Shown piece after piece: positions 23,272 to 31,122 of a DNA stretch of 33,281 bases. The notes under the pieces are model-generated. The model made no database searches. It had not been told where the DNA came from and saw only the letters and a program-made list of their open reading frames with translations. The stretch's first letter is position 1; every line of letters begins with the position of its first letter. A program made the position numbers and the translations under genes. Origin of the DNA: Gaiellales bacterium (GTDB lineage: Bacteria; Actinomycetota; Thermoleophilia; RBG-16-64-13); assembly GCA_012719395.1 (NCBI GenBank), contig JAAYAL010000083.1, positions 1 to 33,281 of the forward strand, read 5' to 3'.

Positions 23272-23816
23272 TGGTATTACCACCGACAGAGCTGCATGGG
23301 CCGCGGACGGTGCGGGAGGCGCCTCTCCTGCTTGGTGACGACCCGGCCGGCCCCCGGCCGCTTGGGGGTGGCACCGACCTGCTGCCGGTGGCTGAACTGT
23401 GCGGAGAGGATGGTAGAGCCTTGCGCCCACCGCCGGTGTCACTGGTGACGGGCGTGTCCCTGCCCGCGTCGTCCACCGGGTATCGCACCGGGTGCGCGAA
23501 GTACCGGCTGCGCGACTCCGTCGATTTCCCTTTGGCCGGGGTGGCGGCCGGATTGCGTGTAATGGACGGCGCGGTGAGAGAGGTACGGATCGTGCTGGGG
23601 ACGATGGCGCCGCATCTTGTGCCGGCGGAGGAGGCATCCGCTGCACTCAAGGGGCGCGAGCCGAGTGCCGCGGCATTTGCGGAGGCGGCCTCCCTTGCGG
23701 TCGGCTTGGGCCACCCCGTGGGCAACCTGCAGGTCCCTGCACAACAGCGGCGCCATGTTCTGGAGGTGCTCATACGGCGACTACTTACCGGATTGGCCGC
23801 GGGAGATGGAGCATGA
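23268..23816 (+). pseudogene. Internally deleted FAD-binding subunit of xanthine dehydrogenase type
   Basis: An open frame of 182 residues against about 290 for the family. Residues 1 to about 45 match the N-terminal FAD domain (GGGTDLLPVAEL). The sequence then jumps directly to the C-terminal domain (KYRLRDSVDFPLAGVAAGL, VREVRIVLGTMAPHLVPAEEA, and a final helical LEVLIRRLL). The central part with the conserved QIRNxxTxGGN loop that grips FAD is absent, so FAD binding should fail. The frame is still open, suggesting an in-frame deletion that is fairly recent. The stop overlaps the adenine deaminase start (ATGA). A shortened functional protein is possible but unlikely. Confidence 0.7.
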
Positions 23817-25588
23817 GTCGGCGACGGCTCATGGAGGTGGCGCTGGGGAACGCGGACCCGGACATACTGATCGTCAACGCGCGACTGATCAACGTCTACT
23901 CCGCCGAGATCATTGCCGGAGCCACCGTTGCCGTGGCGGACGGCCGCATCGCGTGGGTGGGTCAGGGAGAGCGTCGCGCCGGCTCCGGGACCCACGTCAT
24001 TGACGCGCAGGGGGACTTCCTCTCCCCCACCTTCGTGGACATGCACGGCCACGCTGATTTCTTGGCCAGCCCCGTGGCCTTGGCCGAAGCCTTGGTCCCG
24101 TTGGGTACCTCGGCCATGCTCACCGACACGCATGACGCAGTGGGCGCCTTGGGGCGTCGTGGGCTGGAGCTCATGCTGGAGGCCACAGAGTCCCTCCCCT
24201 TCCACTACTACGTTACCGTCCCGGCGCACTGCCCGCCGCTCCCTGAGGTGGAAGGAGAGGACCTTCTCCCGCTCGAGGACTTCCGGAGTTTCTTCCGCCA
24301 TCCCCGGGTGCTGGCTGTCAGCGAGCTCTCCGGCTGGACCCGGCTGGTCCAGGGGGACCCCGTGTTGCTGGCGAAGGTGGAAGCCGCCCGCGAAGCCGGG
24401 CTGCGGTTGGAAGGGCACGCGGCCGGGTGCTCGCGGGACAAGCTGGAGAGCCTCGTGGCGGTGGGGGTGTCCTCCTGTCACGAGAGCATATCCGCCGGGG
24501 ACGTGCTCGAACGCCTTCGGCTGGGGATGGCCACCGCTCTGCGTCACGGCTCCATCCGCGCCGACCTCGATGACCTGGGCCCCGCGTTTGCGGAGAACCC
24601 ACATCTGGATACTTCGCGGGCCATGCTGACTCCGGACTGGATGAGCCCACAGGACGTGCTGCGCGACGGTTACATGGAGCACGTGGTGGCCAAGGCTATC
24701 GCCGTGGGGATACCACCTCTGAAGGCATACCAGATGGCCACCATCAACCCGGCCACGTACCTGCGTGTGGAGCATGAGATCGGAGGGATCGGGCCGGGGC
24801 GGCAGGCGGACATGATGCTGCTTCGCGATATGGCGGCTCCTCGTCCCCACCTGGTGGTGCTGGGCGGGCGGGTGGTGGCGCGTGACGGCGTGCTCCTACA
24901 GAGGTTCAGACCGGCTCTGCCGGTGCCGGTGAGTGACTGGCCTGTGCACCGCAAGCCTTCCCTGCCCGTTCTGCCCTGTGCCTTCCGCATAGCAGGGGGA
25001 GAGTACCAGGCCGAGATCCCGGGCATGCTGATGGTCAACAAGACCATCACGCGGCCCGTGCGGCTCCGAGTGAGTCTGCGTGAGGGCTTCCTGGAGTCTC
25101 GTGAAGCGCTCTGTCTGGAGGGCCCCGGGGAGGGTGGCCCGGTGTCTGTCATCTACCTCAGCATGTGGTCCCATATTCGCCAGCGTTGGCTGACTGTGGT
25201 GCTCAGCGGGTTTGGGGCAGAGGTGGGGGGGCTGGCCACTTCTGTGGTCCACGAGACCCACGCACCGCTGGTGCTGGGTTCCGACCCCTCGGACATGGCG
25301 CTGGCGGTCAACCAAGTGTTCGCGCAGGGTGGAGGCGTCACTCTGGTCGAGGCCGGACGGGTCCGGCAGCGGGTGGTGCTCGACGGGGGCGGGTTGCTGA
25401 GCTCGGGAGCGCTGGAGCAGGTGGCCGGTGAGATGCAGCAGTTGAACGACTACCTCCGCGAACGGGGATGCCCCTGGGATGACCCCTTCTTTGGGCTCAA
25501 CTTCCTCAGCTTCACCGGGCTTCCGTACGTGAGGCTCACGCCATCGGGGTTGCTGGACTCGAAACGTGGGCTGGTTGGCTATCCCTAG
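23813..25588 (+). CDS. ade: Adenine deaminase-like amidohydrolase
   Basis: Metal-dependent deaminase of 591 residues, the length of bacterial Ade (adenine to hypoxanthine plus ammonia). Metal and catalytic residues align with the family: HGH (His78, His80), Glu171 in AVSELSG, His202 in EGHAAG, His223 in SCHES (usually DHE), and Asp275 in LTPDW (usually TDD). The C-terminal part, from about 400 on, is the adenine-deaminase-specific beta domain. ATG 23813 overlaps the stop of the FAD-subunit remnant; the frame is open further upstream but without homology. Context suggests a former purine-oxidation operon: deaminase, then xanthine dehydrogenase. The Cys-for-Asp change next to His223 leaves substrate identity less certain. 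Confidence 0.85.
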   Translation: MSRRRLMEVALGNADPDILIVNARLINVYSAEIIAGATVAVADGRIAWVGQGERRAGSGTHVIDAQGDFLSPTFVDMHGHADFLASPVALAEALVPLGTSAMLTDTHDAVGALGRRGLELMLEATESLPFHYYVTVPAHCPPLPEVEGEDLLPLEDFRSFFRHPRVLAVSELSGWTRLVQGDPVLLAKVEAAREAGLRLEGHAAGCSRDKLESLVAVGVSSCHESISAGDVLERLRLGMATALRHGSIRADLDDLGPAFAENPHLDTSRAMLTPDWMSPQDVLRDGYMEHVVAKAIAVGIPPLKAYQMATINPATYLRVEHEIGGIGPGRQADMMLLRDMAAPRPHLVVLGGRVVARDGVLLQRFRPALPVPVSDWPVHRKPSLPVLPCAFRIAGGEYQAEIPGMLMVNKTITRPVRLRVSLREGFLESREALCLEGPGEGGPVSVIYLSMWSHIRQRWLTVVLSGFGAEVGGLATSVVHETHAPLVLGSDPSDMALAVNQVFAQGGGVTLVEAGRVRQRVVLDGGGLLSSGALEQVAGEMQQLNDYLRERGCPWDDPFFGLNFLSFTGLPYVRLTPSGLLDSKRGLVGYP

Positions 25589-25600
25589 GCCGATGATTCG

Positions 25601-26545
25601 CTAGGGGGTCTCAGCGCGCCACCGGAGTTGGGCGGCCTCCAGACACGGTGCGGATTGGCCTTTCTCGCTGAGGTAGGTGAGCACGGCCTGCACCGTGGCT
25701 CGACCCAGGAAGTACTCGGGGATGTCTATCGGCGTGATGGCCAAGGAAGCCGACACTCGCTCTAGAACCTGCTCGAGCGTCAGTCCCGCGGGCTCTTCGC
25801 TCAAGGCGCTGCTGACGGTACGTGCCAGACCTTGAATTCCCTGCCGGTTGACCTCGACCAGCTCGAGCAGTTGCTCCCGGTTGCGGGCGGGCGACCCGTG
25901 TGCGGGTAACACCGTGCGGATACGCTCGACCATTTCGACCAGCCGGTCGCACGTGTCGAGGGCTACGCCCATGTCGGAGAAGTAGGTCAGGCGGTACTTG
26001 CGCCAGGTCTTCTCCGGGAGGAGCGCGTCTCCGGCGAACAGCACGCCGTCCACCAGCAGTCCCACCTGGCCGGGTGAGTGGCCGGGGAGCGCGATCACTT
26101 CCAGAGCCGGGAGCTCCGCGCCGAGCGACTCTGCTTCCATTGCCGGTCTCCAGGTGCCCGGCGACACGTACTGCGTGACCTCGATGCCGGCAGGCATGAG
26201 GAACTTCTTCCTCATGATGTCGGGGGGGTGGGCCCCGCCACAGAGGCCATGGGGTTCCCAGTATGGGTGGCGGATGAGGGAGGCCTCCACCGAGGACGCC
26301 GCTACTGCACTGATCCCTTCGCGAGCCAGGCGCGGGGCTCCCCCCGTGTGGTCCGCGTGATGGTGGGTGAGGAAGAGAGCCGCAGGCTTCAGTCCCGCGG
26401 GCGTCAACTCCCGGATCAAACGGCGCGCGCTGCCGTCATCCAGCCCGGCATCCACAACCACAACCTGGTCGCCGAAACGTATCAGGCCAAGATTCACGGG
26501 GCCGGGCAGGTATCCGGCGTGATTGGTGAGCCACACCAGAGGCAT
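25601..26545 (-). CDS. Metallo-beta-lactamase-fold hydrolase
   Basis: A 314-residue MBL-fold protein with a helical C-terminal extension. The dinuclear metal motif is THHHADHTGG (about 60-69). The further His and Asp ligands appear as LPGHSPGQ and FAGDALLP, and a final His in PAHGSP. Residues 230-314 form a mainly helical tail resembling those of glyoxalase-II-like or MBL hydrolases with a winged-helix end. The substrate is unknown; such proteins cleave thioesters, lactones or phosphoesters. No Shine-Dalgarno precedes the ATG, and a TAGAAT box lies 9 nt upstream. It is divergent from a second MBL gene and converges on adenine deaminase with a 12-bp gap. Confidence 0.88.
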   Translation of the reverse strand: MPLVWLTNHAGYLPGPVNLGLIRFGDQVVVVDAGLDDGSARRLIRELTPAGLKPAALFLTHHHADHTGGAPRLAREGISAVAASSVEASLIRHPYWEPHGLCGGAHPPDIMRKKFLMPAGIEVTQYVSPGTWRPAMEAESLGAELPALEVIALPGHSPGQVGLLVDGVLFAGDALLPEKTWRKYRLTYFSDMGVALDTCDRLVEMVERIRTVLPAHGSPARNREQLLELVEVNRQGIQGLARTVSSALSEEPAGLTLEQVLERVSASLAITPIDIPEYFLGRATVQAVLTYLSEKGQSAPCLEAAQLRWRAETP

Positions 26546-26554
26546 CGCCGTGCG

Positions 26555-26560
26555 ATTCTA
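26555..26560 (-). promoter_or_regulatory. Candidate -10 box of the minus-strand MBL gene
   Basis: TAGAAT on the minus strand stands 9 nt before the ATG at 26545, without an intervening ribosome site. It is consistent with a leaderless message. No clear -35. Confidence 0.35.
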
Positions 26561-26679
26561 TCACCGGGTGGGTGTGGTCCGCGGCGCGCCGCGTCCCCTC
26601 GCGGTCGCGCGCGGCGGTTAGGGTTGGGCCGTACGGCTCCGGCGCTCTGTTGACCCTGGCTCCAGACGCGGGTCTCTGC

Positions 26680-26685
26680 TAGCCT
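26680..26685 (+). promoter_or_regulatory. Candidate -10 box of the plus-strand MBL operon
   Basis: TAGCCT stands 8 nt before the GTG at 26694. GGGGAG also lies in that gap but very close to the start codon, so leaderless and led translation are both possible. TTGACC at 26650-26655 is too far (24 nt) for a normal -35. Confidence 0.3.
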
Positions 26686-26693
26686 GGGGAGCC

Positions 26694-27677
26694 GTGAAGG
26701 TTCACGAAGAAGCGGATGGCGTATTCCGTATCCCCGTCCATAATCCGTTCGGGGTGTACCCCACCAATGTCTATCTTCTTGTTGGGGACCGGATGGGGCT
26801 GTTCGATGTGGGCCCCGGCTACCGCCGCACGTGGGAAGACCTCAGCGGCGCCCTCTCCCAGCTGGCCATGCGGCCGGAGGACGTTGAGGTCGTCATCCTC
26901 AGCCACGGTCACGCCGACCACGACGGGCTGGCGCACCACTTCTCTTGGGCTTCCATCCTCATCCACCAAGCGGACCTGCTCAAGATCTCGGATTACAACG
27001 GCCACCTTGATCGCTACGAGGAGGCCGTGCGGGCCGTCATGCCCACGTGGGGGGTGAGCTCGGAGGTCTCCGAGACCATCCCTGGGTTCTTCACGTGGCT
27101 GCGTGCTGCAGGGGATCCGGCGCCCTGGGCGGAGACCATCGCGGACGGCGCGGACCTGCAGGGTCTGGGAGGTTCCTGGCAGGTGCTGGCGCTGCCCGGG
27201 CACACGGAGGGACTCATAGGACTCTATCGGGCCAGAGATCGCCTGCTCATCTCTTCGGACCAGCTGTTGGAGACCACGGTGCCCAATCCGGGCTTCTATC
27301 TGGTGGGTACCACGTACGCGGGGAACGGCATGGCGGACTATGAGCGCTCCCTGCACCGGCTTGCGCAGATGTCGGTGGGGCGTGTGCTTCCCGGTCACGG
27401 ACCGGCCTTTGCGGACTGTTCCGGGCGCGTGGCCCATTTCCTTGCGCAGTATGAAGAGCGCTTGGACCAGGCAGAAGCGGCCCTCCAAGGACCCAGCACC
27501 GTCCACCAGGTGGCGGAGCGTCTTTTCCCGGGCTGCGATGCCGGCAATCCTTACCACGTGTTCATTACGCACATGGAGGCGGTGGGGAGGCTCAGTGTCC
27601 TGGTGGAACGCGGGCGGGCACTGAGACTTGAAGGCCTCTCAGGGGGTCCTGACCGGTACTCGCGGAGCGGTCGATGA
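26694..27677 (+). CDS. Metallo-beta-lactamase-fold hydrolase
   Basis: A 327-residue MBL protein with metal motif SHGHADHDG (about 70-78), then LPGHTEG, an SSDQLLE segment in place of the usual GD ligand region, and LPGHGPAF near the C-terminal third. The helical C-terminal extension (about 245-327) fits the group of MBL hydrolases related to LACTB2 and acyl-CoA or lactone hydrolases. It is not closely similar to the divergent MBL neighbour, so this is not a recent duplication. It starts at GTG 26694. Its TGA overlaps the ATG of the M24 peptidase gene, placing it at the head of a coupled series ending in MeaB. Confidence 0.88.
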   Translation: MKVHEEADGVFRIPVHNPFGVYPTNVYLLVGDRMGLFDVGPGYRRTWEDLSGALSQLAMRPEDVEVVILSHGHADHDGLAHHFSWASILIHQADLLKISDYNGHLDRYEEAVRAVMPTWGVSSEVSETIPGFFTWLRAAGDPAPWAETIADGADLQGLGGSWQVLALPGHTEGLIGLYRARDRLLISSDQLLETTVPNPGFYLVGTTYAGNGMADYERSLHRLAQMSVGRVLPGHGPAFADCSGRVAHFLAQYEERLDQAEAALQGPSTVHQVAERLFPGCDAGNPYHVFITHMEAVGRLSVLVERGRALRLEGLSGGPDRYSRSGR

Positions 27678-28870
27678 CCGGGTACGTCACCATCCCGGCG
27701 GAGGAGTTGGCGCTCCGGGCGAAGAAGGTGCAGGTCGGCCTGCAACGCGACGGGATCGACCTGGCTCTGATCGTGCAGAGCGTGGATCTCTACTACCTGA
27801 CCGGAACCATCCAGCAGGGGCATCTTCTGCTGCCGGCTCGGGGTGAGCCGCTCTTCCTGGTGCGCCGGAACCTGGAACGGGCGCGCGCGGAATCCGCCCT
27901 GGAACGGATCGAGCCCATGATGGGCCTGGGCGATCTCCCGCGGGCGCTCGAGCAGTTGGGGATCCCCATGTCCGGCAAGTTGGGACTGGAACTGGATGTC
28001 CTCCCCGTGTCACTCTTTCGGCGCTATGAAGGCACGTTCCCGCAGGCTGTCCTCATGGATTGCTCTCCTGCCATCCGGCAGGCGCGCACCGTCAAAACCG
28101 CGCTGGAGGTGGAGTTCATTCGGCAGGCCGGGTGGCAGGTGGACCACATCTACCGCGAAGCAGCCCGCATCCTGAAGGCCGGCATGTCTGAGATAGAAGT
28201 GGCCGCTGAGCTGGAGGCCGTGGCGCGGAAGGCGGGCCACCATGGCATCGTGCGCTTCCGGGCATTCAATCAGGAGCTCTATCACGGGCATCTCATCTCA
28301 GGGCCGGATTCGTCGGTGGGCTCGCATGTGGATACACCTTTGGCGGGCAGGGGTCTCACACCGGCGGTGGCCCAAGGAGCGGGTTGGCGTGTCATCAAGC
28401 GGGACGAACCGGTGGTGATGGATCTCTCGGGGGGAGTGAACGGCTATCTTTCGGATCAGACACGTGTATTCGTGGTGGGTAGCCTTGCGCCGGAGATGGA
28501 GGAGGCATACCGGGTCTGCCGTCTCATCCAGGATGAGGTGGTGCAGCATCTGTTCCCCGGTGCATCCTGCGGGGAACTGCACCGGATGGCCGTTGACCTG
28601 GCGGACCGGCTGGGCTACGGCGACGCTTTCATGGGGGCGGCCCCCAATCAGGTGAGCTTTGTGGGGCACGGAGTGGGTCTGGAGATCGACGAGCCGCCGT
28701 ACATCGCTCGAGGTTCCGGGCAGGTGCTCATGGAAGGCACTGTGGTTGCCCTGGAGCCGAAGCTGGTGTTCCCGGGAGTGGGAGCGGTAGGCGTGGAGAA
28801 TACTTGGCTGGTGAAAGAGTCAAGGCCGGAGAGGCTCACTTTCACCACCGAGGAGATCATCGCGGTATGA
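27674..28870 (+). CDS. M24 family aminopeptidase (Xaa-Pro peptidase-like)
   Basis: A 398-residue creatinase/aminopeptidase-P-type protein. The N-terminal creatinase domain (about 10-140) is followed by the pita-bread metallopeptidase domain. The five metal ligands are visible: Asp250, Asp261, His332 in VGHGVGLEIDE, Glu361 in LEPKL and Glu375 in GVENTW. Family members release N-terminal residues before proline or hydrolyse related C-N bonds, usually with two Mn or Co ions in the cytoplasm. It overlaps the MBL gene upstream and the MeaB gene downstream by ATGA at both ends. A role in peptide use would suit the amino-acid-fermenting profile; the substrate is unknown. Confidence 0.92.
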   Translation: MTGYVTIPAEELALRAKKVQVGLQRDGIDLALIVQSVDLYYLTGTIQQGHLLLPARGEPLFLVRRNLERARAESALERIEPMMGLGDLPRALEQLGIPMSGKLGLELDVLPVSLFRRYEGTFPQAVLMDCSPAIRQARTVKTALEVEFIRQAGWQVDHIYREAARILKAGMSEIEVAAELEAVARKAGHHGIVRFRAFNQELYHGHLISGPDSSVGSHVDTPLAGRGLTPAVAQGAGWRVIKRDEPVVMDLSGGVNGYLSDQTRVFVVGSLAPEMEEAYRVCRLIQDEVVQHLFPGASCGELHRMAVDLADRLGYGDAFMGAAPNQVSFVGHGVGLEIDEPPYIARGSGQVLMEGTVVALEPKLVFPGVGAVGVENTWLVKESRPERLTFTTEEIIAV

Positions 28871-29877
28871 ACAGGGCTCAATCCTGGGAGGGCAGCGAAT
28901 TGGCACCAGATATTGCTCAGGCCAAGGACTTGGCCGATCGTACGCTGACCGGCGACCGCCGGGCCATCGCGCGTTCTATCTCGTTGGTGGAAGACGGAGA
29001 CCCGCTGGCCGGGGAAGTCATCCGGTTGCTGTTCCCTCACACGGGCAGGGCCATCCGCGTGGGTATCACCGGGCCGCCTGGGGTGGGCAAGTCCAGCCTC
29101 ATATCCGGCCTCATCAAGGCGGTCCGGGCCGAGGGCCGGTCGGTGGGAGTGGTGTCTGTGGATCCCTCCAGCCCCTTCACCAAGGGCGCGCTCCTGGGAG
29201 ACCGCATCCGCTTGACCGAGCATTTCCTGGATACGGGCGTCTTCATCCGCTCCATGGGCAGCAGAGGGCACCTGGGTGGTCTGGCCGAAACCACCATGGA
29301 AGCGGTCATGGTGTTGGACGCCGCCGGGAAGGACGTAGTGTTTGTGGAGACGGTGGGTGTGGGCCAGAGTGAGATCGAGGTCATAGGCATCTCGGACGTG
29401 ATTATTCTGGTTCTCATGCCGGGCTCCGGCGACTCGATCCAGGCGCTCAAAGCGGGCGTGATGGAAATCCCTGACATCATCGTGGTCAACAAGAAGGACC
29501 ATCCGCAAGCCGAGCAGATGTGTGATGAGATCGGGGCGATGCTGTGCCTCAGCGCGGCGCACAAGGAATGGATGCCTCCCATTCTCAGCACCCAGGCTCA
29601 GCTGGACGAAGGGGTGACGGAGCTCTGGCTGGCCGTGGAGGATTACGTGGCTCGGCAACGCGCCAGCGGAGAATTGGAGCGCCGAAGGGCACGCCAGCTG
29701 GAGCAGGAGGTCTTCGCCTTGGCGCTACAGCAGATGGAGCGCCATCTGCGCCGGGAAGCGGGCTCCAACCTGGTGCTGGCTGACATCTTGGCTCAGGTGG
29801 CCCGCCGGGAGGTGGATCCGCTGACGGCCCAGGAAAGGATCCTCACCGAGGTGTTTGGCGTCAGCCCCGTGGACTGA
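28867..29877 (+). CDS. meaB: Methylmalonyl-CoA mutase-associated GTPase MeaB
   Basis: G3E-family P-loop GTPase of 336 residues that guards and reloads adenosylcobalamin-dependent methylmalonyl-CoA mutase (or a related acyl-CoA mutase). Motifs are clear: Walker A GPPGVGKSS (69-77), the MeaB-typical VDPSSPFTKGALLGDRIR (98-115), GSRGHLGGLA (131-140), ETVGVGQSE (161-169) and the guanine motif NKKD (208-211). The C-terminal dimerisation helix region is present. ATG 28867 overlaps the peptidase stop; the frame is open 21 codons further but lies inside the peptidase gene. The mutase subunits are not in this window, so its client must be encoded elsewhere. Confidence 0.95.
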   Translation: MNRAQSWEGSELAPDIAQAKDLADRTLTGDRRAIARSISLVEDGDPLAGEVIRLLFPHTGRAIRVGITGPPGVGKSSLISGLIKAVRAEGRSVGVVSVDPSSPFTKGALLGDRIRLTEHFLDTGVFIRSMGSRGHLGGLAETTMEAVMVLDAAGKDVVFVETVGVGQSEIEVIGISDVIILVLMPGSGDSIQALKAGVMEIPDIIVVNKKDHPQAEQMCDEIGAMLCLSAAHKEWMPPILSTQAQLDEGVTELWLAVEDYVARQRASGELERRRARQLEQEVFALALQQMERHLRREAGSNLVLADILAQVARREVDPLTAQERILTEVFGVSPVD

Positions 29878-29954
29878 GGCCGGAGCACGGATAAGAGGCC
29901 TGATTGTGTTGTTCCCAGGCCTGCGCTGGCTCGCCCGGGGTCCTAGAGCATCGG

Positions 29955-30263
29955 ATGCGGTCTCCGTTCGTTGATACTCGCATGATGGTCAATGTGAAGG
30001 TCACCTGTCGCTGCGCCTACCTCGTTTGCCCGGACTGTGGGTCGGTGGTGAGGCTCCAGGAAGAGCACGTAATGGATCTGGGCTCCATGAGCACGGAGGA
30101 CAGAGCCAGAGTGGCCCGCGCGCTGTGCTCCTGCTATGTACGGTCGATGACCACGCTGGGCGCTGCGGGTCTTCTGGGTCGCCTTCTCTCCCTGTCTCCG
30201 GAGCATGCAGTCGAGCAGTCCTCTGGCTCTTCGCAGGCCGCGGTCACTGTTCTACAATCGTAG
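29955..30263 (+). CDS. Small Cys-rich hypothetical protein
   Basis: A 102-residue ORF in the 460-bp space between meaB and the enoyl-CoA hydratase. I do not recognise it. It shows a knuckle-like Cys pattern (TCRC, then CPDCG, then CSC further on) that could bind zinc or iron. In its favour, a small hairpin with a T-rich tail begins at its stop codon. Against it, the ribosome site is weak, the C-terminus is Ser-rich and the composition is ordinary. A 7-bp hairpin (29896-29902 with 29916-29922) lies just upstream and may end the meaB transcript. Treat it as a possible gene. Confidence 0.35.
   Translation: MRSPFVDTRMMVNVKVTCRCAYLVCPDCGSVVRLQEEHVMDLGSMSTEDRARVARALCSCYVRSMTTLGAAGLLGRLLSLSPEHAVEQSSGSSQAAVTVLQS
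30230..30258 (+). promoter_or_regulatory. Candidate promoter of the enoyl-CoA hydratase/thioesterase operon
   Basis: TTCGCA (30230-30235), a 17-nt spacer, then TACAAT (30253-30258). Transcription would begin near 30265, giving a leader of about 75 nt that starts with the small hairpin at 30263-30281. Confidence 0.4.
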
Positions 30264-30281
30264 GACCGCGTACCGCGGTTT
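30263..30281 (+). terminator. Small hairpin with T-rich tail
   Basis: ACCGCG (30265-30270) pairs with CGCGGT (30274-30279) around a 3-nt loop, extendable by two G-T pairs, and is followed by TTGCTTTTG. It may terminate the Cys-rich ORF. If the promoter just upstream is used, it instead sits at the 5' end of the hydratase mRNA. Confidence 0.35.
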
Positions 30282-30339
30282 GCTTTTGCCCGAAATCATC
30301 CCGTCTGTCCGGCCGGGTGAGAAGGAGGAGGATGCTCGA

Positions 30340-31113
30340 ATGGCTCTCGTGGAAACGTCGCTGGTGGGGCGTGTGGCCACCGTCACCATCAATCGCCCGG
30401 AGGCAATGAACGCCTTCAATTCGGAGCTTCTCGAGTGCCTGCTGGCGGAAATGCAGCAGATCGGCCGAGGGACCGAGGTGGGAGCGGTTGTGCTCACCGG
30501 TGTGGGCAAGTCCTTCGGTGCCGGCGCAGACATTGCGCAGATGAAGGACTACACGCCTGCTCAGGGGCGGGCATTCTCGGAGTTGGGGCAGAGGGTCACC
30601 CGCACCATCGAGCAGTTGCCTCAGCCGGTGGTGGCTGCCGTCAACGGATTCGCTCTGGGCGGAGGCTGTGAGATGGCCATGGCCTGCGATATCAGGCTGT
30701 GTTCGGACAACGCCCGCTTCGGCCAGCTGGAGATCAACCTGGGGATCATGCCGGGTTGGGGTGGGACGCAACGGCTGGCTCGGATCTGTGGTCCCTCCTT
30801 TGCCAACGAACTACTCTACACGGGGCGCATGGCGGACGCGCAGGAAGCACTGCGCTGGGGACTGGTCACCGCGGTATACCCCAGGGAGGAACTGCTGCCC
30901 AAGGCCCAAGAGACAGCCGGCACCATCGCCGCCAAGAGTCTGGCTGCGCTGCGCAACATCAAGTTGGCGGCTACTCGCTACCTGGAGCAGGATATCGATG
31001 GCGGCCTGCGCTTGGAGGCTGATCTGTTCGGTCTCTGTTTCAGCACGGAGGACCAGAAAGAGGGCATGAGTGCCTTTCTGTCCAAGAGGGATCCTGAGTT
31101 CAAGCATCGCTGA
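30340..31113 (+). CDS. Enoyl-CoA hydratase/isomerase (crotonase family)
   Basis: A 257-residue crotonase that hydrates trans-2-enoyl-CoA to 3-hydroxyacyl-CoA. The oxyanion-hole segments are GAGADI (60-65) and GFALGGGCE (103-111). Both catalytic glutamates are present, Glu111 and Glu131 (in QLEINLGIMPGWGGTQRL), which favours true hydratase activity over the other crotonase reactions. ATG 30340 is preferred because AGGAGGAGG lies about 8 nt upstream; the longer frame from 30205 has no homology. It is followed after 9 bp by the thioesterase gene. With the 3-hydroxyacyl-CoA dehydrogenase at 18491 it could carry out two successive beta-oxidation or butyrate-pathway steps. Confidence 0.94.
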   Translation: MALVETSLVGRVATVTINRPEAMNAFNSELLECLLAEMQQIGRGTEVGAVVLTGVGKSFGAGADIAQMKDYTPAQGRAFSELGQRVTRTIEQLPQPVVAAVNGFALGGGCEMAMACDIRLCSDNARFGQLEINLGIMPGWGGTQRLARICGPSFANELLYTGRMADAQEALRWGLVTAVYPREELLPKAQETAGTIAAKSLAALRNIKLAATRYLEQDIDGGLRLEADLFGLCFSTEDQKEGMSAFLSKRDPEFKHR

Positions 31114-31122
31114 GCCAGGGTG

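Noticed and set aside
23261-24850. A 529-residue minus-strand frame across the FAD remnant and adenine deaminase
   Set aside because: It crosses two unrelated plus-strand coding regions, and the deaminase residues on the plus strand are clearly conserved.
28648-29658. A 336-residue minus-strand frame over the M24 and meaB genes
   Set aside because: Antisense shadow of two genes with complete motifs; rich in His and Arg and without homology.
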